64,000 nucleotides of DNA from Haloferax marinum (GCF_009674625.1 NZ_WKJQ01000001.1:62001-126000), one strand, 5' to 3'; shown: positions 54,701-63,171, numbered from the stretch's first letter. Notes: generated by a model from the sequence alone, not told the origin. Program-made: numbers and translations.

Positions 54701-56284
54701 CGCCGAGTCGAGGCGTTCGTCGACGTCTCCGTCTTTGTCTAGACGAAGTCCGTACATTTCGCGTTCTTTGGACCACAGTTCGTCGAGGCCTTCGTAGACG
54801 GCAGTCGCCTGCTCGTGGGCGTGGTCGCACAACTCTTCGTTGAGTGGGGCGGTGGCGACGGTCGCGTACGCTTGCAGGAACGTCGCGGCGGTGTGCGTGA
54901 AGCGGCCTTCCATGTTCTCCCACGCGTTCTGACAGACGGTGGGGAGGCCGTCGTCTTCGAGACTGCTGTCGAGACCGGAGATGCCGGCCGCGATGGTCGA
55001 GCGAATCTCCCCGACGAGTGCGTCGTCGAGTTCGCCACGCCGTTCTGTGAGGAGCGACGCGAGATAACTCAGGACGGCCGCTGTTTGGTCGGCCTGATAC
55101 TCTCTGTCGCCCGCACCTTCGACACGGCCGTGTGCCCAACCGGGCGCGATACTGCCATCGACGGCCCACACGCGGTGTGGCCACGTTCCGTCATCGAGTT
55201 GTGTGTTGCAGTAGAACGCCGCACTCGACGCGAGACGGTCAGAGAGGTCGAGACCGAAGGCGTCGTCTGCGTGAGCGAGCGCCTGCGAAACTTCTGCGTC
55301 GTCACGGAACCACGTGTATCCGTACCCGCCCGAGTGCGCGTAGAAGGGGTCGAACTCGGGGCCAGCGATGCGTGCTCCACTGGGAGCGGTCAGAAGCGAC
55401 AGTGCCCGGAGGTCAGACCGGACGATTCGCTCGCGTGGCGTTCCTTCGGGGACGAACACTTCTGCTCGCTCGCGTGCTGACGCGCGTAGTTCGTCGGCCG
55501 TCGCGTGCTGGAGTGCGCAGTGCTGGAGGTCGGTGAGTGCGTCCTCACGGTTTACTTCGCTGTGGTCCGACAGTTGGGTAACGAGCGTCGTTCGCGCGGC
55601 CCGTCCGCTCTGTTCGAGCGGAGCGCTGACGACGACGTCGCCGGACAGGTGTGTGTCTTCGTAACTCTTGAGGACTGCCTCTCGTGGGAAGTCGAACACG
55701 TCGTCCGAGAGCATCTCGTCGAATCGCTCGGGAATCTGCCCGCGAACGTCGTCGAGGCCTGTCGACGCGGTGACGTAGTCGTGTTCGTCTCTGTGGAACA
55801 CTTCGACGGCTTGCGTTCCGTTCGGCCCACCCGCCTCGTGGATGAGGCGGCCGACCTGTGTCTCTCTGCCTTCTGGTGCGAGCGTGAGGAACGCAGTCAG
55901 GTGGGCGTCCGTCGGAATCGCCCCACGGAGTTCGACGTGTGTCACGTGCGCGCGGCCGAGCGTGAGGTCGTACTGGTGGACGGTGTACTCACCGGCGTCG
56001 TACTCGGTCTCGACGAGACTCGTCTCCCGGTAGTAGTGTTGCCGGACTGATTCGAACTCGTCGAACCAGTGTGTCTCACCGTCTGTCTCGATACCGAACC
56101 GTGAGCGGTCGATTCCATAGAGACCGGAGAGCGAAGATGAGTAGTCGCGGAGTGAACCATCGAGGCCGACGTAGACAAGTCGGTCCCCATGGCCCGAGAA
56201 CGCGCCGTCCGAGGTTTGACGTTCCTCTGGGAAACGCTCACCTCGGGCACGCTTGAATTCGTTTAACGCGGTCCGAAGTCGCAT
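51749..56284 (-). CDS. two-catalytic-domain glycoside hydrolase family 15 enzyme (glucoamylase-like)
   Basis: The 1,511-residue protein starts with a beta-sandwich (residues about 1-280), then a GH15 (alpha/alpha)6 domain at about 300-680 (YAHSGGYGYTWFRDDAEVSQAL, ENMEGRFTHTAATFLQAYATV), then a second beta domain and a second GH15-like catalytic domain at about 1000-1420 (WGEVVPAEESKGYGYNFVWSRDLYQVFTVFEAVG, AGYSPSSIAAEIAGLACAAAI) and a short C-terminal beta domain ending FTL. Both units show the glucoamylase/glucodextranase layout. It cleaves glucose from alpha-glucans or related sugars. No signal peptide is visible, so it may be cytoplasmic. It is divergent from the GH13 gene at 56457. Confidence 0.85.
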   Translation of the reverse strand: MRLRTALNEFKRARGERFPEERQTSDGAFSGHGDRLVYVGLDGSLRDYSSSLSGLYGIDRSRFGIETDGETHWFDEFESVRQHYYRETSLVETEYDAGEYTVHQYDLTLGRAHVTHVELRGAIPTDAHLTAFLTLAPEGRETQVGRLIHEAGGPNGTQAVEVFHRDEHDYVTASTGLDDVRGQIPERFDEMLSDDVFDFPREAVLKSYEDTHLSGDVVVSAPLEQSGRAARTTLVTQLSDHSEVNREDALTDLQHCALQHATADELRASARERAEVFVPEGTPRERIVRSDLRALSLLTAPSGARIAGPEFDPFYAHSGGYGYTWFRDDAEVSQALAHADDAFGLDLSDRLASSAAFYCNTQLDDGTWPHRVWAVDGSIAPGWAHGRVEGAGDREYQADQTAAVLSYLASLLTERRGELDDALVGEIRSTIAAGISGLDSSLEDDGLPTVCQNAWENMEGRFTHTAATFLQAYATVATAPLNEELCDHAHEQATAVYEGLDELWSKEREMYGLRLDKDGDVDERLDSATFALVDAMDAYADIEEIDDETATRLVKHMAATLKGLYRNPRGDVAGLVRFEDDYWRTGGQDGEKVWSVATAWGANAAAKFGVFCDRIGKDGRRFVERATNLYELLQPDGPLSTDAGYLAEQVFDDGTFDSATPLGWPHAIRMETTAILAEMDALPAPKPAPTGPENRPRWTTGEKYGIGTVADHGTEDPSRLWYTLTEGALTEVRFPRVDLMNLRTLDFLVVDTDPNAEYTARTHNETRRDDHADTVERRAEIVEEDALIFRHVITETGDGRGHEWELTVEYSIDPEHDAMLADVQFEAFDDSEYELYTVADTALANTGTKDRGIRLGQLGSYHLVARDAGAFDAGDGRETLLINEEGEEYSVAIALTTAGRFEWATVGVAGSRYLAEFFSKGELPAPQERVDDENVVLVGRIGTGADLSETLALGFAEHADTAAALGEAAGALTRGYETVRNAYAETWDDFLADKDLPASVASNQDLTAQYKTCLMSLRAVEDKTFLGAGIASPSVPWGEVVPAEESKGYGYNFVWSRDLYQVFTVFEAVGDIETSIDALEYIYTNQQDDRGFIPQNTYLNGRTRWGGEQMDNISFPQVMAYMLNEHGVTFDDVGYDYVNVQRSANYVARNGPPTAQERWEEEAGYSPSSIAAEIAGLACAAAIALDEGHDADALVWLALSDDWTARVDDWTATRTGTDRHENTPYYVRITRDGDPDAGHLRTLANNGPTLDEREVIDAGFLELTRLGIKPADDEVIRNSLKEVDETIRVDTPHGPAFYRYNGDGYGERERNEEGAPWSIDAKGKGRLWPIFTGERGEYELVAGTEDGELAPANLLRTMAAFANSGRMLAEQVWDREHSTAFNWEFGEGTGSATPLAWSMAQFVRLAHGVDAGEPVETPAFVRDRYVERDRPSGPSLRVSTRFKGDKLVVSGQTDAAVVAVKTPGETTLVEPKKETFEVEVAIEYGENQVTVAAATHTDLKKAGTTVSRFTL

Positions 56285-56304
56285 AGAGGTAGACGTTGGC
56301 CCCG

Positions 56305-56318
56305 AACCATAAGTATTG
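56305..56318 (-). promoter_or_regulatory. promoter of the GH15 gene
   Basis: On the minus strand AATACTTATGG (about 56308-56318) is a TATA-like element whose centre is about 28 bases from the start ATG at 56284, so the transcript is probably leaderless. Confidence 0.55.
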
Positions 56319-56420
56319 GCCGCTCACCCCTCTTTTTACCTCTATTCTTAGTAAACTTTCGTGCCCTTTGCAGAGGCGGGGAAGGAGACGTCTGTCGACT
56401 AAACAAGTATTCTCACGGGA

Positions 56421-56454
56421 GTAAATACAAAGTCACCCGGTACATTCTGTGTAC
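56421..56454 (+). promoter_or_regulatory. promoter of the GH13 amylase gene with a dyad operator
   Basis: AAATAC (about 56423-56428) is a TATA-like box about 30 bases before ATG 56457. Between them is the dyad GTACA-TTCTG-TGTAC (56440-56454), where a repressor could act. A TrmB-like sugar regulator could bind here, but none is encoded nearby. Confidence 0.5.
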
Positions 56455-56456
56455 AT

Positions 56457-58475
56457 ATGCATCACCCAGGACCACCGCAGTTCATGGCTGTCGGTGAGTC
56501 GGTACAACTCGCCCCTCGCGACCCCGAACCCGACGCAACCTACAGTTGGCACGTCCGAAGCGCACCCGAACGAAGCACTCTCGAACTTCCGAAGGACGAC
56601 GCAGTCGTTCAGTTCGACCCAGACGCCGCCGGAACGTACGTTCTCGAACTCGACGCACCCGACGGAACGCACACGCTGACCGTTCGGGTGTTCCCCGGAA
56701 CGTACCTCCCCGCAGGTTCCGTTCGAAGCGGTTCCAGCGGGATGAGCGGATACAGCGGCTACAGTGGTCAGAGCGGTTCTGCTCGACCGACCCAGTTCAG
56801 CGGCGGCGCGTCCGGGTCGGGAAGCGGCGCTGGCGAGGCACAGGCAGGAGATGGCGGTCGGCCACGCATCCGCCTCGACGCGGCCATCGAAGACGACGTC
56901 GTCGTCGTTCGCGCGGACCCACAACCCAACCCGAACAGCGACACCGACCGCGACGACCTGGTCGTCGAGTTCGTCGTCGACGACAGAGACGACGTCGACG
57001 AGTCGGCCGTCGAGACCGATGGCTGGGAACTCCGTGTTCCCCTCTCGGCTATCGGTGACCGACTGCGCGTCCACGCCGTCTCCCTCGACGAGACGTACAG
57101 CGTCCCCGACACCGTCTCCGTCGAACGCGACGCGATGACCGACGGTGGCCTCGCAGAGGCCGAAACCGAACCGGTGAGTCAGGCCGATGGCTCGGGCCCG
57201 CAGTCCGCGTCTGTCTCCCGTCCCAACGACCCGCCGAAGTGGGCACAGGAGGTGACGCTCTACGAGATTTACGTCCGCGGCTACGCCTCGGACGACGACG
57301 AGGCCGAAAACACGTTCGAAGCACTCGAAAAACGACTCGACTACCTCGAATCGCTCGGCGTCGACTGTCTCTGGTTGACCCCCGTCCTCCAGAACGACCA
57401 CGCGCCACACGGCTACAACATCGTGGACTTCTACTCGATTGCCGAAGACCTCGGCACCCGCGAGGACTACGAACAGTTCGTCGAGGCGGCCCACGACCAC
57501 GGGATGAAGGTGTTGTTCGACCTGGTTCTCAACCACTCCGCGCGCGAACACCCGTATTTCGAAGACGCCTACAAGAACCCCGACTCGGAGTACTACGACT
57601 GGTACGAATGGCAAGACAGCGGCGAACCGGGCACCTACTTCGACTGGGAATTCATCGCCAACTTCGACCACCGAAATCTCGACGTTCGACGCTACCTCCT
57701 CGACGCCGTCGACATGTGGGCCGAAGTCGTCGACGGGTTCCGCTGTGACATGGCGTGGGCCGTCCCCGACACGTTCTGGCAGGAGATTCGTGACCGCGTC
57801 AAGTCGAAAGACCCCGAGTTCCTCCTTCTGGACGAGACCATCCCGTACATCGCGGACTTCCACGAGGGCATGTTCGACATGCACTTCGACACGACGCTGT
57901 ACTTCACGCTCCGACAGGTCGGCCGCGGCGACGAACCGGCCGAACGCATCCTCGACGCCATCGACCAGCGCGCAGAAGTCGGGTTCCCCGACCACGCGGC
58001 GTTCATGCTCTACCTCGAGAACCACGACGAGACGCGCTACATCGTCGAGTGTGGCGAGTCCGAAGCGATGGCCGCCGCAGGTGCGCTCTTTACGCTCCCC
58101 GGCGTGCCGATGGTCTACGGTGGCCAAGAGATTGGCCAGCGCGGCCGACGCGACGCACTCGCGTGGAAGCACGCCCGCGAGGACATCCGCGACCACTACG
58201 AACGCCTCATCGAAGTTCGAGACGAGACGCCTGCACTCGGGTACGACGGGTCGTTCCGCCGCGTCGACTACGAGGTAGACTCCGACCGCGTCGTCGCGTT
58301 CGTCCGCGACCACGACGACGGGTCGTATCTCTGTGCGCTGAACTTCGGCGACGACCCCGTGACCGTGGACGTCGGTGACCTCGACGTCGAGGCGACCAAC
58401 GTCGTCACCGGCGACTCCGTCGCCGCCGAGGGTGGCATCCGCGTCGACGACGTCGCAATCTGTCCCCTCGCGTAA
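56457..58475 (+). CDS. malA: GH13 alpha-amylase family enzyme (MalA-like), with N-terminal domain and Gly/Ser linker
   Basis: The 672-residue protein has an N-terminal beta-sandwich (residues about 10-80), a flexible linker rich in Ser and Gly (SGSSGMSGYSGYSG, residues about 91-130), a second beta-rich part to 250, and the GH13 TIM barrel from about 262 (WAQEVTLYEIYVRGYA). The four GH13 regions are LFDLVLNHS near 354, GFRCDMAWA with nucleophile Asp near 431, LLLDETIP with Glu near 460 and YLENHDETR near 520. It cleaves alpha-1,4 bonds in glucan or maltodextrin. No signal is seen. ATG 56457 is at leaderless distance from a TATA box. Confidence 0.88.
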   Translation: MHHPGPPQFMAVGESVQLAPRDPEPDATYSWHVRSAPERSTLELPKDDAVVQFDPDAAGTYVLELDAPDGTHTLTVRVFPGTYLPAGSVRSGSSGMSGYSGYSGQSGSARPTQFSGGASGSGSGAGEAQAGDGGRPRIRLDAAIEDDVVVVRADPQPNPNSDTDRDDLVVEFVVDDRDDVDESAVETDGWELRVPLSAIGDRLRVHAVSLDETYSVPDTVSVERDAMTDGGLAEAETEPVSQADGSGPQSASVSRPNDPPKWAQEVTLYEIYVRGYASDDDEAENTFEALEKRLDYLESLGVDCLWLTPVLQNDHAPHGYNIVDFYSIAEDLGTREDYEQFVEAAHDHGMKVLFDLVLNHSAREHPYFEDAYKNPDSEYYDWYEWQDSGEPGTYFDWEFIANFDHRNLDVRRYLLDAVDMWAEVVDGFRCDMAWAVPDTFWQEIRDRVKSKDPEFLLLDETIPYIADFHEGMFDMHFDTTLYFTLRQVGRGDEPAERILDAIDQRAEVGFPDHAAFMLYLENHDETRYIVECGESEAMAAAGALFTLPGVPMVYGGQEIGQRGRRDALAWKHAREDIRDHYERLIEVRDETPALGYDGSFRRVDYEVDSDRVVAFVRDHDDGSYLCALNFGDDPVTVDVGDLDVEATNVVTGDSVAAEGGIRVDDVAICPLA

Positions 58476-58486
58476 GCGCCGTTGGG

Positions 58487-58552
58487 CACCCGCTACCAAC
58501 TGTCCGACCACCCGTTACCAACTGTTCGACCACCCGCTACCAACTGTTTGAC
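58487..58552. repeat. tandem repeat, three 22-bp units
   Basis: Three 22-base units of the type CACCCGCTACCAACTGTCCG lie at 58487, 58509 and 58531, between the GH13 gene and the next hydrolase gene, and leave only nine bases before the next start. Confidence 0.88.
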
Positions 58553-58560
58553 CACTCACG

Positions 58561-60993
58561 ATGAGCACGACCGATGGCACCCCGACGCTGCTGACCGACC
58601 GAACCGACGACCTCGTCTCGTGGCACGAGACGGTCGTTGCGAACCACGACGACGACTTCGAGGCCGCAAAAGAGCTCTCGGAACGAGTCGGTGCGCACGT
58701 AACTGACAACCGAGACGGCGCCGTCGAATTCGGGTTCTGGACGCCCGAACTCGTCGAATCCGGCACACCCGAAGACGCAGTCGAACTCGAGATACTGACC
58801 CCGCCGACGGACGTCGACCCCAGTGACACCGACCATCGAGCGGTCACGTTCCAGCGCGACCGAATCCCGATGGAGCGCGTCGGTGAGTATCACTGGGCAG
58901 TCGTCGAAGGCGTCCGCGCGGGAACGCGAGACACGCTCGGGTCGCTCTACCAACTCGTCTACGAGGACGCCGATGGCACGGAACACACGATTCAGGACCC
59001 CGTCTCGTACTCCGTCCCGTTCGGTGCGTTCGCGCCAGCAGAGGTGTACGACGTCGGCGTCCTCGACGAGACGCGCGCCGACCGCGACTACTTCCAAGCG
59101 CTCGGCACCGACGAGGAACCCGTCTCCACGACCGAAGACGACGGCCTCCCACGTATCGACCCCGCGACGAGCATGCTGGAGATTCACCCCGGCACCGCAA
59201 CCGAGCGCGGGTCGCTCGCCGGCCTCGCCGAGGTGTACGAAGATATCGCCGCAACACAGCGTGCTGGCGAGGAACTCGAACCGTGGCAACGCGCGTTCGC
59301 CGGCTACGACGGCATTCAGGTGATGCCGGTCGAACCGCTGACCGAAAACGAAGACGAACACGACTTCTGGTCGGTCGAATCCGACACCGGAGAGAGCCTG
59401 ACTGTCGAAGTCGCTCGCCCAGAGATGATTAACTGGGGCTACGACATCGTCGTCAGCGCCTTCTCCGCGCCGAATCCGGCCATCCTCGAAACCGGCCGCC
59501 CCGACGAACTCGTGGACTTCATCGCCGCCTGCCACGACCTGCCGCGACCCATCAAAGTCGTCTTCGACGTGGCACTCGGTCACGCCGACGACCGGGGTGC
59601 CGAACTCCTCGACGACCGCTACATTCTCGGCCCAGGGATGTACGGCAAGCACCTCGACTACACCGAACCCACTGCACGCGCCATCTTCCTCGAGATGCAG
59701 CGTCGCAAGATGGACTTCGGTGCCGACGGCATCCGCGTCGATGGTGCACAGGACTTCACCTCGTACGACGAGGGTTCGGGAGAGATGTACCACGACGACG
59801 ACTTCCTCGCCGAGATGGACCGCGTCACGCAGGAAGTCGCCGGGACGGAGTACCGCCCGTGGATGGTCTACGAAGACGGACGCCCGTGGCCACGCGAAGA
59901 CTGGGAACTCGCGTCGTCGTACCGGGCGCTCATCGAACAGCACCCACACTCGTTCCAGTGGTCGCCCATCACCTTCGCGCACAACACGCCCGCGTTGCTC
60001 ACCTTCTGGGCGACGAAGTGGTGGCGCGTCCGCGAAGTCGGCGAGTTCGGCGGCAACTGGTTGACCGGCGTCGCCAACCACGACACCGTCCGCCGCGGGA
60101 CACAGATCGACCCGACGGTGGAGTTCAATCAGTCGCCGGTCAACCCCTACCTCGGCGACGACTACCCAGAGACGCTCGACGAAGCGTACGACAACGCCGC
60201 GTCGTCGATGCTGTTCCACTGCTTCCTGCCGGGCGTCCCGATGGACTTCGTCCACGCCAACATGCGCGCCCCGTGGGGCTTCATCCGGGACACCGACCCG
60301 ACGTGGAACGTCAAAGTCGTCTCCGACGAGTCGAAGTTCCTCTACTGGCAGGTGCGCGACGAAGACTTCGAAGACGACCGGTTCTTCCCCCGCGTCAAAG
60401 ACCTCGGCTTCGAGTCACGCGAGGAACTCCTGACGTTCATGAACGCCCTCTCGTCGGCGGTCGGCGCGACAGACTACGACCTCGACGTGATGGCGGACAT
60501 GCTCTCGGCGATGGAGCAACCGCTGGGCGAGGACCTGTCGGCCGCGGACCTCGAAGCCTACGGCTACGCGTGGATGCGCGACATCCACGAGTTCGCCAAT
60601 CTGAGTCACTGGCACGACGCGCAGGACGACGAACGGTCGGCCTACCGCCTCGAAACCCGCGAGTTCAGGCACGACCGCCCGTGGTTGCTCGCGGACTTAG
60701 ACGAGGACGTCGACTACTTCACCTACCGACACCCGACCGACGGGACGGTCCTCTACTACGGGTTCCGCACGTCCCCGGACTCTGAGGAACAACTCCTGTT
60801 CGCCGCCAACATGGAGGGCGTCCCAGTCGGTGTCTCGCCCGCGTATCTCGCCGCCGACGCCGCCGAAGACGAGAACGCTCCCGACATCCCGACCGACGGG
60901 TGGGAACCAGCGCTCGTCGCACCCGGTGTCGCAGAATCGACCGACGTCGAACTCGGCAACGGCGACGCTATCGTCTGGCGACGCGAACCGTAG
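58561..60993 (+). CDS. GH13-like enzyme, probable glucosylglycerol hydrolase (GghA-like)
   Basis: The 810-residue protein has a beta-rich first third, then a TIM-barrel with a GH13-like nucleophile DGIRVDGAQDF near 393, an ANHDTVRRG region near 504, LEIHPGTATERGSLAGLAEVYEDIAATQRAG and FAGYDGIQVMPVEPLTENED, the pattern I recall for cyanobacterial and haloarchaeal glucosylglycerol hydrolases. The acid/base region is VYEDGRPW. Glucosylglycerol is a salt-stress solute, so a turnover role is plausible. It is transcribed in the same direction as malA, 85 bases after it. A GH13 sucrose-phosphorylase-like alternative is possible. Confidence 0.65.
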   Translation: MSTTDGTPTLLTDRTDDLVSWHETVVANHDDDFEAAKELSERVGAHVTDNRDGAVEFGFWTPELVESGTPEDAVELEILTPPTDVDPSDTDHRAVTFQRDRIPMERVGEYHWAVVEGVRAGTRDTLGSLYQLVYEDADGTEHTIQDPVSYSVPFGAFAPAEVYDVGVLDETRADRDYFQALGTDEEPVSTTEDDGLPRIDPATSMLEIHPGTATERGSLAGLAEVYEDIAATQRAGEELEPWQRAFAGYDGIQVMPVEPLTENEDEHDFWSVESDTGESLTVEVARPEMINWGYDIVVSAFSAPNPAILETGRPDELVDFIAACHDLPRPIKVVFDVALGHADDRGAELLDDRYILGPGMYGKHLDYTEPTARAIFLEMQRRKMDFGADGIRVDGAQDFTSYDEGSGEMYHDDDFLAEMDRVTQEVAGTEYRPWMVYEDGRPWPREDWELASSYRALIEQHPHSFQWSPITFAHNTPALLTFWATKWWRVREVGEFGGNWLTGVANHDTVRRGTQIDPTVEFNQSPVNPYLGDDYPETLDEAYDNAASSMLFHCFLPGVPMDFVHANMRAPWGFIRDTDPTWNVKVVSDESKFLYWQVRDEDFEDDRFFPRVKDLGFESREELLTFMNALSSAVGATDYDLDVMADMLSAMEQPLGEDLSAADLEAYGYAWMRDIHEFANLSHWHDAQDDERSAYRLETREFRHDRPWLLADLDEDVDYFTYRHPTDGTVLYYGFRTSPDSEEQLLFAANMEGVPVGVSPAYLAADAAEDENAPDIPTDGWEPALVAPGVAESTDVELGNGDAIVWRREP

Positions 60994-61118
60994 GCACTCG
61001 TTTCACCTTGTAGGCACTCAGCCTACCCTGTCTGCCTTTTTCTCGCTATGTTCGGCTCGTGGTTCGACGAACCTCACGGGGCGAACGGTTTACTCACGTC
61101 GGCCCGTATCACGTCTCT

Positions 61119-61616
61119 ATGCTCTCAGTTGGTGACACCGCACCAGATTTCACAGTCCCCATCGCGGGCGGCGAGGTGTACAACGACATTAGTTCGTTCA
61201 CACTCAGTGAGGCGCTCGGCGACGGTCCTCTCGTCTTGGCGTTCATCCCGGCGGCGTTCACCAGCGGGTGTACGACCGAGATGTGTACGTTCCGCGATTC
61301 GATGCACCGCTTCGACGCCCTCGACGCGCAGGTCTACGGCCTCAGTGTGGACCTCCCACCTGCACTGAACATCTTCATCCAGCAGGAAGGACTCAACTTC
61401 CCGCTGCTCTCGGACTGGCGACACGAGGTTATCCACGACTACGGCGTCGTCCTCCCCGATATGTACGGCCTCTTCGAAGTCGCCAAACGGAGCATCTTCG
61501 TCCTCGATTCGACGGGTACGGTGACGTACCGCTGGGTCGAAGGCGACGGAAAGACCGACTTCGGCGCGGCAATCGACGCCGTGTACGACGCAGTCGCCGA
61601 GACTGCCTCTTCGTAA
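61119..61616 (+). CDS. peroxiredoxin (AhpC/TSA, BCP-like)
   Basis: The 165-residue protein has the Trx-fold peroxiredoxin motif VLAFIPAAFTSGCTTEMCTFRD, with peroxidatic Cys and a second Cys five residues later, as in BCP-type enzymes, and the WRHEVIHDYGV, FVLDSTGTVTYRWV ends. It reduces peroxides using thiols. ATG 61119 is preferred over 61059, which adds an Arg-rich peptide. It is 125 bases after the glucosylglycerol-hydrolase-like gene. Confidence 0.9.
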   Translation: MLSVGDTAPDFTVPIAGGEVYNDISSFTLSEALGDGPLVLAFIPAAFTSGCTTEMCTFRDSMHRFDALDAQVYGLSVDLPPALNIFIQQEGLNFPLLSDWRHEVIHDYGVVLPDMYGLFEVAKRSIFVLDSTGTVTYRWVEGDGKTDFGAAIDAVYDAVAETASS

Positions 61617-61628
61617 CTCGCCCGACGA

Positions 61629-61657
61629 CGGCGACGCTCTCGTCTGGCGACGCGAAC
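61629..61657 (+). repeat. copy of the last bases of the glucosylglycerol-hydrolase-like gene
   Basis: Bases 61629-61657 match 60960-60988 (the end of that gene, coding GDAIVWRRE) at 28 of 29 positions. They lie 12 bases after the peroxiredoxin stop. The copy has no open frame of its own and suggests a duplication or a remnant. Confidence 0.8.
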
Positions 61658-61860
61658 TGGCGTCGTTCGCTGCTGCATCGCCGATTCGCCGTTTTCCCGT
61701 CTCTCCGCTGTTCTCTCGGTCGGCTGTCCTAGGTGGGTGTGGCCCCGTTCTGGTATTTAAAATCGCGGCTGTGTTTCACCCTCCGGACTCGGACACCATC
61801 TTTTCAGACCAGATACAACTCCGCCAAAACACGTATCATAGCGTCTCGTGAGGTGACGAC

Positions 61861-62082
61861 ATGGTTCAGCCGAAGACGAGGAGAACCGTCGCGTGGACGC
61901 TCCTCGTTCTGGGAGTGATTGGATGGGTTTCCACCAGTGGACAACTACCCGGTGGCCCGGCGATGGCCGCCCACTCGTCGCTCCGCGCCCAGAGTGAATT
62001 CGAAGCAGTGGTCAGATTAGCCTCACTCGGCCTCGTGTTGGTCGGCAGTGTTGGCGTGATTGCCGACGTAGTCAGGCAGTAA
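61861..62082 (+). CDS. small two-helix membrane protein
   Basis: The 73-residue product has one clear hydrophobic helix at residues 9-25 (VAWTLLVLGVIGWVSTS) and a second at about 50-69 (VVRLASLGLVLVGSVGVIADVV), with a hydrophilic loop. It starts at ATG 61861. It is convergent with the small membrane-protein gene on the other strand (62139-62306). Unknown function; small membrane proteins of this size are frequent in haloarchaea. Confidence 0.55.
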   Translation: MVQPKTRRTVAWTLLVLGVIGWVSTSGQLPGGPAMAAHSSLRAQSEFEAVVRLASLGLVLVGSVGVIADVVRQ

Positions 62083-62138
62083 CTCTGTCCCACGCTTCGC
62101 TGGCTACTCGTCTCACCCCGAGACTCGTGAGCCACGTC

Positions 62139-62306
62139 TCACCCTTGTCCGTCCAGCAGTCGCCCGACCCACAACCCGAGTGCCACCGCTCCGACCAGAA
62201 CCGGAATCGAGTAGACGGGACCTGATGGGACGACGAGAAACGACAACTCGGCGACGACGATGGCGACGAGGAGGCCAACGATTCGCGCACGGGTGATGGT
62301 ACTCAC
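62139..62306 (-). CDS. small membrane protein (55 residues, GTG start)
   Basis: Read from GTG 62306 to the TGA ending at 62139, the frame codes MSTITRARIVGLLVAIVVA, ELSFLVVPSGP, YSIPVLVGAVALGLWVGRLLDGQG, with two hydrophobic segments. It was found by translating this interval by hand, as it is shorter than most gene-calling cutoffs. The lack of stops and the position between two other small features support it, but there is no homology evidence. Confidence 0.5.
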   Translation of the reverse strand: MSTITRARIVGLLVAIVVAELSFLVVPSGPVYSIPVLVGAVALGLWVGRLLDGQG

Positions 62307-62501
62307 ACGACGCTGTGGACGCGTTCGCTCACGAAATCTCTGTGTATTGGCCCGAGAGTCGGGTCACTCCCCACCGGTTTCATACGCCATCGACACTCGG
62401 TAGCCACTCGTTACTCGGCGCGTGATAGTCACTCGTTACTCAGCCGTGTCTCTCGCGTCTACTGGCGAAAAAAATCGAATATTGTGGAGGAACAGTCGTG
62501 G

Positions 62502-63023
62502 CTAGGGCAGCAACACGCCGTCGAGGACGTGAATCACGCCGTTCGACGCCATGATGTCGGTGCCGATGATGCCCGCCTGTCCGTCGTTCAGTTCGGCCCC
62601 GTCGACATCGATTTTCGCACCGTTTAGCGTGGGCAGTTTCGACACCGGTAGGACGGACTGGGCCTTGCGCCGGCCGGGGACGACGTGGTAGAGGAGAATC
62701 TCGGCCAGCGACGCACCGACTGCCGCTTCGAAGTCGATGTCACCGACGTTGTCCGGGGTCACACCCAGTGCGGCGAATGCCTCGTCTGTCGGTGCGAAGA
62801 CGGTCAGCTGGCGGTTTCCGCTGAGCGCGTCGACGAGTCCGGCCTCGACGACTGCGGCTACCAGCGTGTTGAACTCGTCTGGGTTCGACCCAATCGCGAT
62901 GTCGACGATAGTGGTTCCATCACGTGGTGGTGCGGCACTTGCGATACCTGCGCCACCTGCGAGCAACAGTCCTGCGCCACCAATCGTCTTCAGTGCTTGC
63001 CGCCGGTCTGGGTTAAACGTCAT
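62502..63023 (-). CDS. Tat-exported fasciclin-domain protein
   Basis: The 173-residue protein begins MTFNPDRRQALKTIGGAGLLLAGGAGIASAA, a twin-arginine signal, followed by one fasciclin domain: FNTLVAAVVEAGLVDALSGNRQLTVFAPTDEAFAALG and ILLYHVVPGRRKAQSVLPVSKLPTLNGAKIDVDG...IIGTDIMASNGVIHVLDGVLLP. Fasciclin domains mediate cell-surface adhesion or bind ligands. It is likely secreted or surface-bound. The start at 63023 gives the signal directly. Confidence 0.92.
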   Translation of the reverse strand: MTFNPDRRQALKTIGGAGLLLAGGAGIASAAPPRDGTTIVDIAIGSNPDEFNTLVAAVVEAGLVDALSGNRQLTVFAPTDEAFAALGVTPDNVGDIDFEAAVGASLAEILLYHVVPGRRKAQSVLPVSKLPTLNGAKIDVDGAELNDGQAGIIGTDIMASNGVIHVLDGVLLP

Positions 63024-63171
63024 GTTCGAACAGTTAGATGTCGCTTTTGGAATTAAGTTATGTACCTTACTAGTTAGTAGATGGTGAGAAATCGGGGTTT
63101 AACGGTATCCTGAAGCGGATATTCAGTTTTTCAGTACTGTTTCGAACCGCTCCTCTGTTCGGGATATCCGT

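Noticed and set aside
52406..54742. Plus-strand open frame of 778 codons
   Set aside because: It is antisense to the GH15 gene, whose frame shows clear GH15 motifs. Long shadow frames are common in GC-rich haloarchaeal DNA.
56433..58511. Minus-strand open frame of 692 codons
   Set aside because: It lies opposite the GH13 gene with its four catalytic regions; the translated antisense product has no domain character.
58537..60255. Minus-strand open frame of 572 codons
   Set aside because: Antisense to the GghA-like gene, whose frame contains recognisable barrel motifs.
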